A DNA stretch of 11,003 nt, from NCBI GenBank assembly GCA_937919015.1, contig CALFPN010000076.1, positions 1-11,003 of the forward strand, written 5' to 3'. Made by a program: the position numbers and the translations under genes. The notes beneath the pieces were generated by a model, which was given only the letters and a program-made list of their open reading frames with translations, did no database searches and was not told the origin of the DNA. The DNA is from an uncultured Clostridia bacterium (GTDB taxonomy: Bacteria; Bacillota; Clostridia; Lachnospirales; Anaerotignaceae). Of this stretch, positions 1 to 6,533 are shown in pieces (position 1 is the stretch's first letter; every line of letters starts with the position of its first letter).

Positions 1-1
1 A

Positions 2-112
2 AACAGGACGGTAGACGTGCAGATCCGTACCCTGCGCCAGAAGCTGGGGGAATGCGGGGAATATATCGAAACGGTTCGCGGTGTTGGCTATAAAGTAGGT
101 GGAAATCTGTGA
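2..112 (+). CDS. OmpR/PhoB-family response regulator, C-terminal end (partial)
   Basis: Only the last 37 residues are in the window; the receiver domain and most of the DNA-binding domain lie upstream. The visible part is the end of a winged-helix effector domain. TVDVQIRTLRQKLGE matches the recognition-helix end that is typical of the family (VDVHI-x-RLRxKL), and IETVRGVGYKV is the classic wing hairpin found at the C terminus of PhoB/OmpR proteins. Such proteins bind tandem direct repeats in promoters after phosphorylation by a partner kinase. The stop codon overlaps the GTG start of the downstream kinase gene (GTGA), so the two are translationally coupled and almost certainly form one two-component system. 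The subfamily (PhoP, VicR and so on) cannot be decided from this fragment. Confidence 0.93.
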   Translation, partial: NRTVDVQIRTLRQKLGECGEYIETVRGVGYKVGGNL

Positions 113-1794
113 CACAACGTATTTTTCGTTCCATCTTTCTGGTGGCCTTGGCAGTGATGTTTTCCGTTACTGCTCTTATTATGGGCATGATGTACCGTTA
201 CACCTCTATGGAGACCAGAAAGGAACTGAGCCGTGAGGCGGAATATATCGCTCTTGGCATCCAGAATGAGGGAGCGGCTTATTTTGATGATCTGGATCAG
301 GTGCATCTGATCAATAGCCGTATCACATGGATTGGTGCCGATGGTGCCGTCCTGTTTGATACTGTTGCAAGGAAAGGGCAGATGGAAAATCATGCCGACC
401 GAGAGGAGGTACAGGAAGCCTTTCGCACAGGCCATGGGGAAGGGGAGCGTTATTCGGCAACCCTTTCGGAAAAAACATGGTATTGCGCCGTTCGTCTGGA
501 GGATGGCAGTGTGGTGCGCCTTTCCATTGAAACGGCCAGCATCCTGACCGTATTTTTTACCATGACCTATCCGTTGATCCTGATCTTGATTGCCATCGGC
601 GGCGTTTCTCTGTTTCTTGCCTTCCAAACGGCAAAGCTCATTACCCAGCCTATCAATGAACTGGATTTGGAGCATCCGGAAAATGCCGTAGTCTATGATG
701 AACTGAGCCCGCTTCTGCGGAAAATGGCCACCCAAAACCGACAGATCCAGCGGCAGATGGCAGAACTGAACCGCAGAAAAGAAGAATTCGACACCATTAC
801 AGCAAATATGCAGGAAGGGCTTCTGGTTCTGGATGCAGAGGGGGAAGTGCTTTCCTATAATGAAGGTGCCTTGCGTCTTTTGGGGCTTTCTAAAGTAGAG
901 GAAGGATGGAATGTGTTCCAGCTAAACCGCAGTGAGACCTTCCGCCGCGGGGTAGAAACAGCCCTGAAAGGAGAACATCGGGAGGAAAAGCTGGAACTGA
1001 GCGGCAGAGTCTGCGAATTGTTTGCTAATCCCGTATTTCACGAGGGGAAAAATGCCGGTGTGATCCTTGTGCTTTTTGATGCTACGGAGAAAGAGAACAG
1101 AGAAAAGCTGCGCCGGGAATTTACAGCGAATGTTTCCCATGAATTGAAAACACCGCTGACTTCTATTTCCGGTTTTGCGGAAATAATGAAAAGCGGCATG
1201 GTGCGGCCGGAGGACATGGGGCATTTTGCAGGAAAGATTTATGAGGAAGCCCAGAGGCTTATCACTATGATCCAGGATATTATCAAGCTTTCCAAGCTGG
1301 ATGAAAAGGAATGTTTTCTGGAAAAGGAATGGGTGGAAATGGATGCCCTTTTGCAGGAAACGGCGGAGCGGCTGCAGTCTACGGCAGAAAAGAAACAGGT
1401 ACGGCTGATCGTGGAGGCTGCACCTTTGCGCTTCTGGGGCGTAAGGTCTGTTCTGACGGAAATGGTGTATAATCTTTGTGATAATGCCATTCGTTATAAT
1501 AAACAGAATGGCGAGGTGCGTATGACTTTGAGGGAAGAAAAGAACAATGCCCTTTTAGAAGTGACAGATACGGGGATTGGTATCGCCAAGGAAGAACAGG
1601 AACGTATTTTTGAGCGTTTCTATCGGGTGGATGCCAGCCGCTCTGCGGTAAACGGAGGCACCGGTCTGGGACTTTCCATTGTAAAAAATGGGGCGGCTCT
1701 GCATCAGGGAAAGGTTACAATCAGAAGTGCCCTCGGAAAGGGAACGACCATGATCGTTTCCATACCCTTGGTAAAAAATGATGTAGAAATATAA
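109..1794 (+). CDS. PhoR-like membrane sensor histidine kinase
   Basis: A 561-residue sensor kinase that should autophosphorylate on a histidine and pass the phosphate to the regulator encoded just upstream. Visible domains are TM1 (about 7-28), an extracellular sensor of about 115 residues resembling the PDC/Cache-like domain of PhoR-type kinases (RITWIGADGAVLFDT at 71-85), and TM2 (about 147-172). A linker at 175-225 has a PINELDLEHP motif and a coiled-coil-like stretch in place of a full HAMP. A PAS domain follows (about 226-325), then HisKA with the phospho-acceptor His344 in VSHELKTPL. The HATPase domain has the N box (N455, N459), G1 (DTGIGI, 487-492), F box (FERFYR, 501-506) and G2 (GGTGLGL, 516-522). 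All catalytic motifs look intact. The GTG start at 109 is chosen because it overlaps the upstream stop and follows an AGGTGG site at 97-102. The signal is unknown: PhoR-like architecture is common in Firmicutes and does not prove phosphate sensing. Confidence 0.93.
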   Translation: MTQRIFRSIFLVALAVMFSVTALIMGMMYRYTSMETRKELSREAEYIALGIQNEGAAYFDDLDQVHLINSRITWIGADGAVLFDTVARKGQMENHADREEVQEAFRTGHGEGERYSATLSEKTWYCAVRLEDGSVVRLSIETASILTVFFTMTYPLILILIAIGGVSLFLAFQTAKLITQPINELDLEHPENAVVYDELSPLLRKMATQNRQIQRQMAELNRRKEEFDTITANMQEGLLVLDAEGEVLSYNEGALRLLGLSKVEEGWNVFQLNRSETFRRGVETALKGEHREEKLELSGRVCELFANPVFHEGKNAGVILVLFDATEKENREKLRREFTANVSHELKTPLTSISGFAEIMKSGMVRPEDMGHFAGKIYEEAQRLITMIQDIIKLSKLDEKECFLEKEWVEMDALLQETAERLQSTAEKKQVRLIVEAAPLRFWGVRSVLTEMVYNLCDNAIRYNKQNGEVRMTLREEKNNALLEVTDTGIGIAKEEQERIFERFYRVDASRSAVNGGTGLGLSIVKNGAALHQGKVTIRSALGKGTTMIVSIPLVKNDVEI

Positions 1795-1803
1795 TTTTAT
1801 ACA

Positions 1804-1850
1804 AAAGAAGTCTCTGTTAGTTTCATACAAATAGAGGCTTCTTTCTTTCT
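1804..1850 (+). terminator. Rho-independent terminator after the two-component operon
   Basis: AAAGAAGTCTCT (1804-1815) pairs with AGAGGCTTCTTT (1833-1844), giving a 12-bp stem with one G-T pair and a 17-nt loop, followed by a T-rich run up to 1850. It lies 9 bases after the kinase stop codon and separates the two-component unit from the hydrogenase gene. The A-rich left arm would also give some termination in the reverse direction. Confidence 0.8.
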
Positions 1851-1851
1851 A

Positions 1852-1870
1852 AGAATATAGTCGATATTCT
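1852..1870. promoter_or_regulatory. Perfect 7-5-7 dyad upstream of the hydrogenase promoter (putative operator)
   Basis: AGAATAT-N5-ATATTCT is a perfect inverted repeat with 7-bp arms. It ends 12 bp upstream of the predicted -35 box of the hydrogenase gene, at about -66 to -48 from the predicted start site. This position suits an activator or a redox/metal-responsive regulator dimer. I do not recognise the sequence as a Rex, Fur, PerR or FNR consensus, so the binding protein is unknown. The dyad is AT-rich, and chance occurrence cannot be excluded. Confidence 0.45.
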
Positions 1871-1882
1871 CAAGGAATTAAG

Positions 1883-1911
1883 TTGCATGCGAAACAAATC
1901 TATGCTAGAAT
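1883..1911 (+). promoter_or_regulatory. Sigma-A-type promoter of the hydrogenase gene, extended -10
   Basis: TTGCAT (1883-1888), a 17-bp spacer and TAGAAT (1906-1911), with a TG extension one base before the -10 (TGC at 1903-1905). The predicted start is near 1918, giving an unusually long leader of about 128 nt before the hydrogenase ATG. It is the best promoter match in this 250-bp intergenic region. Confidence 0.72.
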
Positions 1912-1917
1912 GACAGA

Positions 1918-2045
1918 AAAGGGATAAATTGTAAATTTCCCTGCAGATCGAAAGAAAAATAAGCGTATGTTCCTGAACTGCATAGGTGTGATCCCGGACA
2001 TGCGCTTTTGTTTATGATGTCCTTTTTCAAGGGGGTTGGGAAGGT
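1918..2045 (+). promoter_or_regulatory. Structured 5' leader of the hydrogenase mRNA, possible attenuator
   Basis: The predicted leader starts with a small imperfect hairpin (GGGATAAATT at 1921-1930 against AAATTTCCC at 1933-1941). A larger hairpin follows: AAGCGTATGTTCC (1961-1973) pairs with GGACATGCGCTT (1996-2007), with one wobble, one bulged T and a 22-nt loop. The right arm runs into TTTTGTTT (2006-2013), so the element has the shape of an intrinsic terminator located before the coding region. A pyrimidine-rich stretch and the AGGGGG ribosome binding site come after it. It matches no riboswitch class that I recognise. It could be an attenuator, a protein-binding leader, or only a 5' stabilising hairpin. 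Confidence 0.45.
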
Positions 2046-3521
2046 ATGAAAGAATTTGAAAGTAATGTACAATATATCAAATACTTGGTAAATAAAGAGG
2101 TGGCAAACCGTTTTTACAGCGGTACGCTGGTGAAAGGGCCTTTTCTGGAAAGAGATATTGCAGAGGCCATCATTCCCGGCCCAAAGGCCATGTTCCGCTG
2201 CTGTATTTATAAGGAACGCCATATTATTGAGGATCGTGTGCATCTGGTGCTGGAACCTTCGAAGCATGACCGTGTCATCAATGTACTGGATTCTGCCTGT
2301 GATGAATGTCCCATTGACCGTTTTGTAGTCAGCGACTCCTGCCGCGGCTGTCTGGGTCATAAATGTCAGGAAAACTGTCCCAGAGGGGCCATTTCCATCG
2401 TGAATCACAGAGCCTATATCAATCAGGAGCTGTGCATCGAATGTGGCAAATGCAAACAGAACTGCCCCTTTGGTGCCATCAGTGAGGTTATGCGTCCCTG
2501 TATGCGTGCCTGCTCCGTTGGCGCAGTCAAAATGGACGAAAACAGAAAAGCCATGATCGACCACGATAAATGCATTTCCTGCGGTGCCTGTGTCCATCAG
2601 TGTCCTTTCGGTGCCATCGTGGATAAATCCTTTGTAATGAATGTGCTGCATCTTTTACGGGATTCCTTTAATAATACGACCTATCATGTATATGCAGCCG
2701 TTGCCCCGGCCGTTGCCAGCCAGTTTGGCCATGTGAAGGTGGGGCAGGTCTTTGCCGGCATCAAGGAACTGGGCTTCTATGATGTGGTGGAAGCGGCCAT
2801 CGGTGGTGATATGGTAGCCATTGCGGAAACAGAGGAATTTGCCCATACCATCGGCGAAAAGAAATGGAAGACCACTTCCTGTTGTCCTGCCTTTGTGGAT
2901 TATGTGAGAAAGAACCATCCCAACCTGATGGATCATGTTTCTACCACTGTTTCCCCTATGATCGCCATGGGCAGAGCCATTAAGGCAAAAGACCCTCTGG
3001 CGAAGGTGGTATTTATCGGCCCCTGTACCGCAAAAAAAGTAGAGATTAAGCAGCCTGACGTACAGGGCGTCATCGATTATGTGCTGACCTTTGAAGAACT
3101 GAGAGCCATGTTTGACGGTAAAAATCTGGATCTGGAAAATCTGGAAGAAATCAAAGCAGGGGAACCTTCTTCCTACGGCAGGATTTTTGCAAGAACCGGT
3201 GGTGTTGCGGAAAGTGTACGCCGTGTAGCGAAGCTGGAAGGACTGAATGTGGAGATCAATCCTCTGCGCTGCGATGGTATCGATGAATGTATTAAGGCGT
3301 TGAAACTGGCTTCCTTCGGCAAACTGCCCGAAAATCTGATCGAAGGGATGGCCTGCAAGGGCGGCTGTACCAATGGGGCGGCCTCTATTTTTCACGATGC
3401 CAGAGGGATTCAGCGGGTCAACACCTTCAGCAGAGAGGCCTTGACCGATGATCCCACAGAAGGGGTTCGTGGTTATCAGATGGATGAAGTGAACATGGAA
3501 CGTGAATTTGATAAAAAATAA
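2046..3521 (+). CDS. Monomeric [FeFe] hydrogenase, group B-like
   Basis: A 491-residue iron-sulfur hydrogenase that would interconvert protons and H2 in the cytoplasm, with electrons from ferredoxin or a similar carrier. The N-terminal ~95 residues match no fold I know but carry C52/C53 and C85/C88. Ferredoxin-like motifs follow: C99-x2-C102-x4-C107-x3-C111-P, C130-x2-C133-x2-C136-x3-C140-P, C152/C156, and C176-x2-C179-x2-C182-x3-C186-P. These are enough ligands for three or four [4Fe-4S] clusters. The H-cluster domain has L1 TSCCPAF (277-283; C279 fits the proton-relay Cys, C280 a cluster ligand), L2 IGPCTAKK (324-331; C327) and L3 EGMACKGGC (433-441; C437 and C441). The L2 glycine replaces the methionine of standard MPCxxKK, and L3 ends GAA rather than GxG. 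From memory, this pattern fits group B rather than classical group A (HydA1/CpI) enzymes. The maturases HydE, HydF and HydG are not in the window. The ATG is preceded by AGGGGG at 2030-2035. The gene is its own transcription unit. Confidence 0.9.
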   Translation: MKEFESNVQYIKYLVNKEVANRFYSGTLVKGPFLERDIAEAIIPGPKAMFRCCIYKERHIIEDRVHLVLEPSKHDRVINVLDSACDECPIDRFVVSDSCRGCLGHKCQENCPRGAISIVNHRAYINQELCIECGKCKQNCPFGAISEVMRPCMRACSVGAVKMDENRKAMIDHDKCISCGACVHQCPFGAIVDKSFVMNVLHLLRDSFNNTTYHVYAAVAPAVASQFGHVKVGQVFAGIKELGFYDVVEAAIGGDMVAIAETEEFAHTIGEKKWKTTSCCPAFVDYVRKNHPNLMDHVSTTVSPMIAMGRAIKAKDPLAKVVFIGPCTAKKVEIKQPDVQGVIDYVLTFEELRAMFDGKNLDLENLEEIKAGEPSSYGRIFARTGGVAESVRRVAKLEGLNVEINPLRCDGIDECIKALKLASFGKLPENLIEGMACKGGCTNGAASIFHDARGIQRVNTFSREALTDDPTEGVRGYQMDEVNMEREFDKK

Positions 3522-3550
3522 AAAAGGCTGAGGCAAACTTTTTGCCCAAT

Positions 3551-3583
3551 AAAAACCATCCTTATCATAGAGGGTGGTTTTTT
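3551..3583 (+). terminator. Rho-independent terminator after the hydrogenase gene
   Basis: AAAAACCATCCT (3551-3562) pairs with AGGGTGGTTTTT (3571-3582) across an 8-nt loop, a 12-bp stem with one G-T pair that ends in a run of six T. It starts 29 bases after the hydrogenase stop. Confidence 0.88.
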
Positions 3584-3594
3584 CATGGCGGTGT

Positions 3595-3615
3595 TAAGAA
3601 AATCGTAAGGATTTC
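3595..3615 (+). promoter_or_regulatory. 11-bp-period direct repeat, putative OmpR-family operator for the ABC operon
   Basis: TAAGAAAATC (3595-3604) is followed, 11 bp on, by TAAGGATTTC (3606-3615); 7 of 10 positions agree. Tandem half-sites with about 11-bp spacing (TTAACA or TTAAG types) are how PhoP/OmpR-type response regulators usually bind. The repeat ends 5 bp before the predicted -35 box, the normal activator position. Which regulator uses it is unknown; the response regulator at the start of the window is one candidate. Confidence 0.45.
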
Positions 3616-3620
3616 CCCCT

Positions 3621-3648
3621 TTGTTTTATAGCCATACTGTGCTACTAT
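3621..3648 (+). promoter_or_regulatory. Promoter of the ABC / Ig-repeat / permease operon
   Basis: TTGTTT (3621-3626), a 16-bp spacer and TACTAT (3643-3648), with a TG extension (TGC at 3640-3642). The predicted start is near 3655, giving a leader of about 46 nt before the ATG at 3701. The imperfect -35 and the direct repeat next to it suggest an activated promoter. Confidence 0.55.
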
Positions 3649-3700
3649 GAAAATGGGAAAAGCTACCGGAAAAACAGGAATTCCCAAGGGAGGTATGACC

Positions 3701-4420
3701 ATGGAGGATATTATCATCCGCATCAGAGATGTGAAAAAAATATATCAGATGGGCAATGAAGCCATCCATGCCGTTGATGGTGTTTCTTTAAATATCCATC
3801 AGGGGGAGGTGTGCTGCCTGCTGGGGAAATCCGGCTCCGGCAAATCGACCCTTTTGAATCTGATGGCAGGGCTGGAAAAGCCCACTGCGGGCAGGATCAT
3901 CTTTCATAAAAAGCACATGGAACGGATGGACGAAGATCAGCTGGCCAATTTCCGCAGAGAATATGTGGGCTTTGTGTTTCAGTCCTATAATCTGCTGCCT
4001 ACTTTGACAGCACTGGAAAATGTGGCGTTGCCGCTGATTTTTCGGGGGGTTTCTGTAAAAGAGAGGAACGAGAAAGCCATGGAAATGCTGGAAGCGGTGG
4101 GGCTGGGAAACAGAGCGGGCCATAAGCCCTTTGAAATGAGCGGCGGCCAGCAGCAGAGAGTGAGTATTGCAAGGGCTTTTGTCAATGAACCTCCGGTGAT
4201 TTTTGCGGATGAGCCTACGGGGAATCTGGATACCAAAACGACCTATGAAATGATGGATCTGATCACAGGTATGGCGAAGAAAAATAAGCAGACGCTCATC
4301 ATTGTTACCCATGATTTGGAATTGGCGGAATACGCTGACCGTGTGGTGGTGCTGCAGGATGGGAAGATCGAACGGATAGAAAAAAGAGTAAGGGAAAAAG
4401 GAGCGGGTGAACATGTGTAA
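3701..4420 (+). CDS. MacB/LolD-type ABC transporter ATP-binding protein
   Basis: A 239-residue ATPase that would dimerise and power the membrane permease encoded two genes downstream. Seen are Walker A GKSGSGKST (42-50), Q-loop Gln94 in FVFQSYNLLPTL, signature MSGGQQQR (146-153), Walker B VIFADEP (166-172, catalytic E171), D-loop GNLD and H-loop His204 in IVTHD. GNEAIHAVDGVSL and SYNLLPTLTALENV are typical of the COG1136 (LolD/MacB/FtsE-like) family, whose members act by mechanotransmission rather than ordinary transport. The start at 3701 is preferred: AAGGGAGG (3686-3693) lies 7 nt upstream. The in-frame ATG at 3695 is too close to that site, and the one at 3647 overlaps the predicted -10 box. 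The 3' end overlaps the next gene by 8 bp. Confidence 0.93.
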   Translation: MEDIIIRIRDVKKIYQMGNEAIHAVDGVSLNIHQGEVCCLLGKSGSGKSTLLNLMAGLEKPTAGRIIFHKKHMERMDEDQLANFRREYVGFVFQSYNLLPTLTALENVALPLIFRGVSVKERNEKAMEMLEAVGLGNRAGHKPFEMSGGQQQRVSIARAFVNEPPVIFADEPTGNLDTKTTYEMMDLITGMAKKNKQTLIIVTHDLELAEYADRVVVLQDGKIERIEKRVREKGAGEHV

Positions 4421-6533
4421 AAGGTGGATGAAACGGCTGTTTGCGTGTATGCTGGTGTTCTGCATGGCGGCGGGGCAGTGTGTGACGGGCTTTGCCGATG
4501 ACGGAGACGCAGCCATCGTTGTCAGCGGGGATGGTATTTATGAGGTAGAGGCAGGACAGACCACAAAGATTGAGCTGCAGCTGAAAAATAAAGGCTCCGG
4601 CGTGGCGGAAAGAGTACATATTGAGCCAAGGGTGCCTTCCGGCATTTCTCCTTTCCGCGTAAAGGCGCAGGGCAGCGGAAATCTGGGAACCATTGGTGTC
4701 AATGGGGTGGAAAAAGCAGTTCTGCATGTAACAGTAGACGGCAATGTGGAAGAGCCCAGCTATAGCCTGCCCATCGACTATACTTATAACAGTGCCGGAG
4801 GCGAGGCGCACAGCGGCACAACTACCATTTATCTGAAGATTAAGGGCTTTGATCTGGAACCCAGTTTTGCCCTGCAGGATATGAATCTTTCTCCGGAAAC
4901 CATGACCCCCGGCAGCAGTGCCGATCTGAAGGGTGTGGTCATCAACAACGGCGGACAGGATATGTATCAGGTGGAGATTTCGTTGGACAACCTGACCACA
5001 GAAGGAATCAGTCTGACCGGCGGTTTCAACAGCAAAATGGTCTCCAAGATTGCTATGAAGGAAAAGGTGCATTTTGCCTTCCCACTGGTGGCGGCGGCGG
5101 ATATGGCGGCGGGCAATTACCCCGTAGCCATCAAACTGAAATATCAGGATGAATTTGGCAAGGAATATGAAAAGACAAATCAGTATTATATCAATGTCGG
5201 CGGTGTGGCAGGCAGAAAGGCAGACCTGACCATTCGCAATATGAAAGAACCCGGCGGGGTGTATGGTGTGAATCAGAACTTCACCGTTTCCTTTGACCTG
5301 TATAATGGTGGCAAGGTAGCAGCGAAGGATATTGTCATCACAGCAAGCCCTGTGGACGCCTCTGCGGTAGTTCCCAAATCCGGCAGCATGAAAACCGTGG
5401 ATAAACTGGCCCCCGGTGCCAGCAGCCATCAGTCCTTCACCTTTGCCGGAACAGCCAAATCCTCCACCCAGAATTATGCCATCGAATTTACGGTGGAATA
5501 TACCTCCGGCGGTACGGCAGTGACCACCTTCCGCCAGTTTGCCGGTGTCAATGTAAGCAATCCCGACAACGATGATGATGAAAAGAGCAGCAAACCCAAG
5601 ATCATCGTCAGTGATTATAAATGCGACCCTCTGATCGTAATGGCAGGGGAGGAATTTGACCTGAACATGACCCTGATGAATACCCATAGGCAGAAGGCGG
5701 TCAGCAACATCAAAATGTTCCTGACATTGGCAGAGGAGACCTCCTCTGATAATGAAAAATCCGGCAATATCTTTACGCCTGTCAACAGCAGCAATACCTT
5801 CTATTTTGATTCCATCCCCGCCAAGGGCACGGTGGAAAAATCCCTCAGGCTGTATGTGGTGCCAGATGCCCAGCCGAAGACCTATACCCTGACGGTGAAT
5901 TTTGAATATGAAGACAGCAAGGGCAATGAATATACGGCAGCAGAACTTTTGGGCATCAATGTAAAACAGGTGACGGATTTGCAGATCGATGAATTTTCCG
6001 TGCCCGATACGGTGGAACAGTTCCAGCCGGTCAGCGTTTCCTTCAGTTATTACAACACAGGCAAGGTCAACCTGAGCAATGTGATGATTAAAGTGGAAGG
6101 TGACGTGGAATGTGCCAATAAGAACACCTTTATCGGCAATCTGGAGCAGGGGGACAGTGATTATTTCGAAACCACCTTCTCTCCCAACACCATTGGACAG
6201 GTGCCTGTTGCCATCGTCATCAGTTATGAAGACCCCAGCGGGGAATTGGTGGAAGTACGCAGAGAACTGCTCTTGAATGTTGTGGAACCATATGCTCCGG
6301 AAGACATGCCCATGGAAGAAGATGGGGCTATGGATACAGGAAAAATCATCACTTCCCTTTGTGTGCTGGCAGTACTGGGTGGTTTACTGGCACTGTTTGT
6401 GAAAAAGCAGAAGGAACCTCCCAAGAGCACAGGCGAAAGCATCGGTGATGTGGAAGAAATCGAAGAGGATGCGGATGACTACGAGGACGAAGAAGTCATT
6501 GTAACGGACGATGAAGAAGGGATGTCCTTATGA
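4413..6533 (+). CDS. Secreted, membrane-anchored Ig-repeat protein (COG1361/CARDB-like) of an ABC operon
   Basis: A 706-residue type I membrane protein. The signal peptide (MCKRWMKRLF, a hydrophobic core, likely cleavage after GFA near residue 28) is followed by about five or six Ig-like beta-sandwich units of 100-120 residues. Four of them open in a recognisably similar way, near 150 (ALQDMNLSPETM), 270 (LTIRNMKEPGG), 396 (KIIVSDYKCDP) and 523 (LQIDEFSVPDT). Recurrent phrases such as LQLKNKGSGVAERV, VVINNGGQDMYQV, FDLYNGGKVAAKDI and FSYYNTGKVNLSNV are typical of the CARDB/NEW3-like domains in COG1361 S-layer-type proteins. A single TM (about 645-663, stop-transfer KKQK) leads to a roughly 40-residue cytoplasmic tail very rich in Asp and Glu. 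The gene takes the slot usually held by a MacA/HlyD adaptor, whose hairpin and lipoyl domains are missing, so it is probably the extracellular partner of the permease. ATG 4413 (AAGGAG at 4398-4403, 9-nt spacing) is preferred to GTG 4407. Confidence 0.87.
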   Translation: MCKRWMKRLFACMLVFCMAAGQCVTGFADDGDAAIVVSGDGIYEVEAGQTTKIELQLKNKGSGVAERVHIEPRVPSGISPFRVKAQGSGNLGTIGVNGVEKAVLHVTVDGNVEEPSYSLPIDYTYNSAGGEAHSGTTTIYLKIKGFDLEPSFALQDMNLSPETMTPGSSADLKGVVINNGGQDMYQVEISLDNLTTEGISLTGGFNSKMVSKIAMKEKVHFAFPLVAAADMAAGNYPVAIKLKYQDEFGKEYEKTNQYYINVGGVAGRKADLTIRNMKEPGGVYGVNQNFTVSFDLYNGGKVAAKDIVITASPVDASAVVPKSGSMKTVDKLAPGASSHQSFTFAGTAKSSTQNYAIEFTVEYTSGGTAVTTFRQFAGVNVSNPDNDDDEKSSKPKIIVSDYKCDPLIVMAGEEFDLNMTLMNTHRQKAVSNIKMFLTLAEETSSDNEKSGNIFTPVNSSNTFYFDSIPAKGTVEKSLRLYVVPDAQPKTYTLTVNFEYEDSKGNEYTAAELLGINVKQVTDLQIDEFSVPDTVEQFQPVSVSFSYYNTGKVNLSNVMIKVEGDVECANKNTFIGNLEQGDSDYFETTFSPNTIGQVPVAIVISYEDPSGELVEVRRELLLNVVEPYAPEDMPMEEDGAMDTGKIITSLCVLAVLGGLLALFVKKQKEPPKSTGESIGDVEEIEEDADDYEDEEVIVTDDEEGMSL

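Noticed and set aside
1967..2049. Two short leader ORFs before the hydrogenase: a 16-codon frame at 1967-2017 and an 11-codon frame at 2014-2049
   Set aside because: Neither has a convincing ribosome binding site, and both overlap the leader hairpin or the hydrogenase ribosome binding site. The second stops exactly at the hydrogenase start, which would allow coupling, but the evidence is too thin to call it a gene.
3647..3700. Upstream in-frame start for the ATPase (18 extra residues)
   Set aside because: The ATG at 3647 overlaps the predicted -10 box and has no ribosome binding site; AAGGGAGG points to 3701, and the family begins at about MEDIIIRI.
4413..4500. Possible lipoprotein signal (AAGQC) in the Ig-repeat protein
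   Set aside because: The residue before the Cys is Gln, which does not fit a lipobox; an ordinary signal peptidase site (GFA before DDG) follows a few residues later.
4305..5687. Long minus-strand open frame of 460 codons opposite the Ig-repeat gene
   Set aside because: Its composition is typical antisense noise (many His, Gly, Ile, Phe). It has no recognisable motif and overlaps a plus-strand gene with signal peptide, domains and TM. The same reasoning removes the other long minus-strand frames, for example at 1905-2651, 2655-3536, 3788-4516 and 8454-9029.
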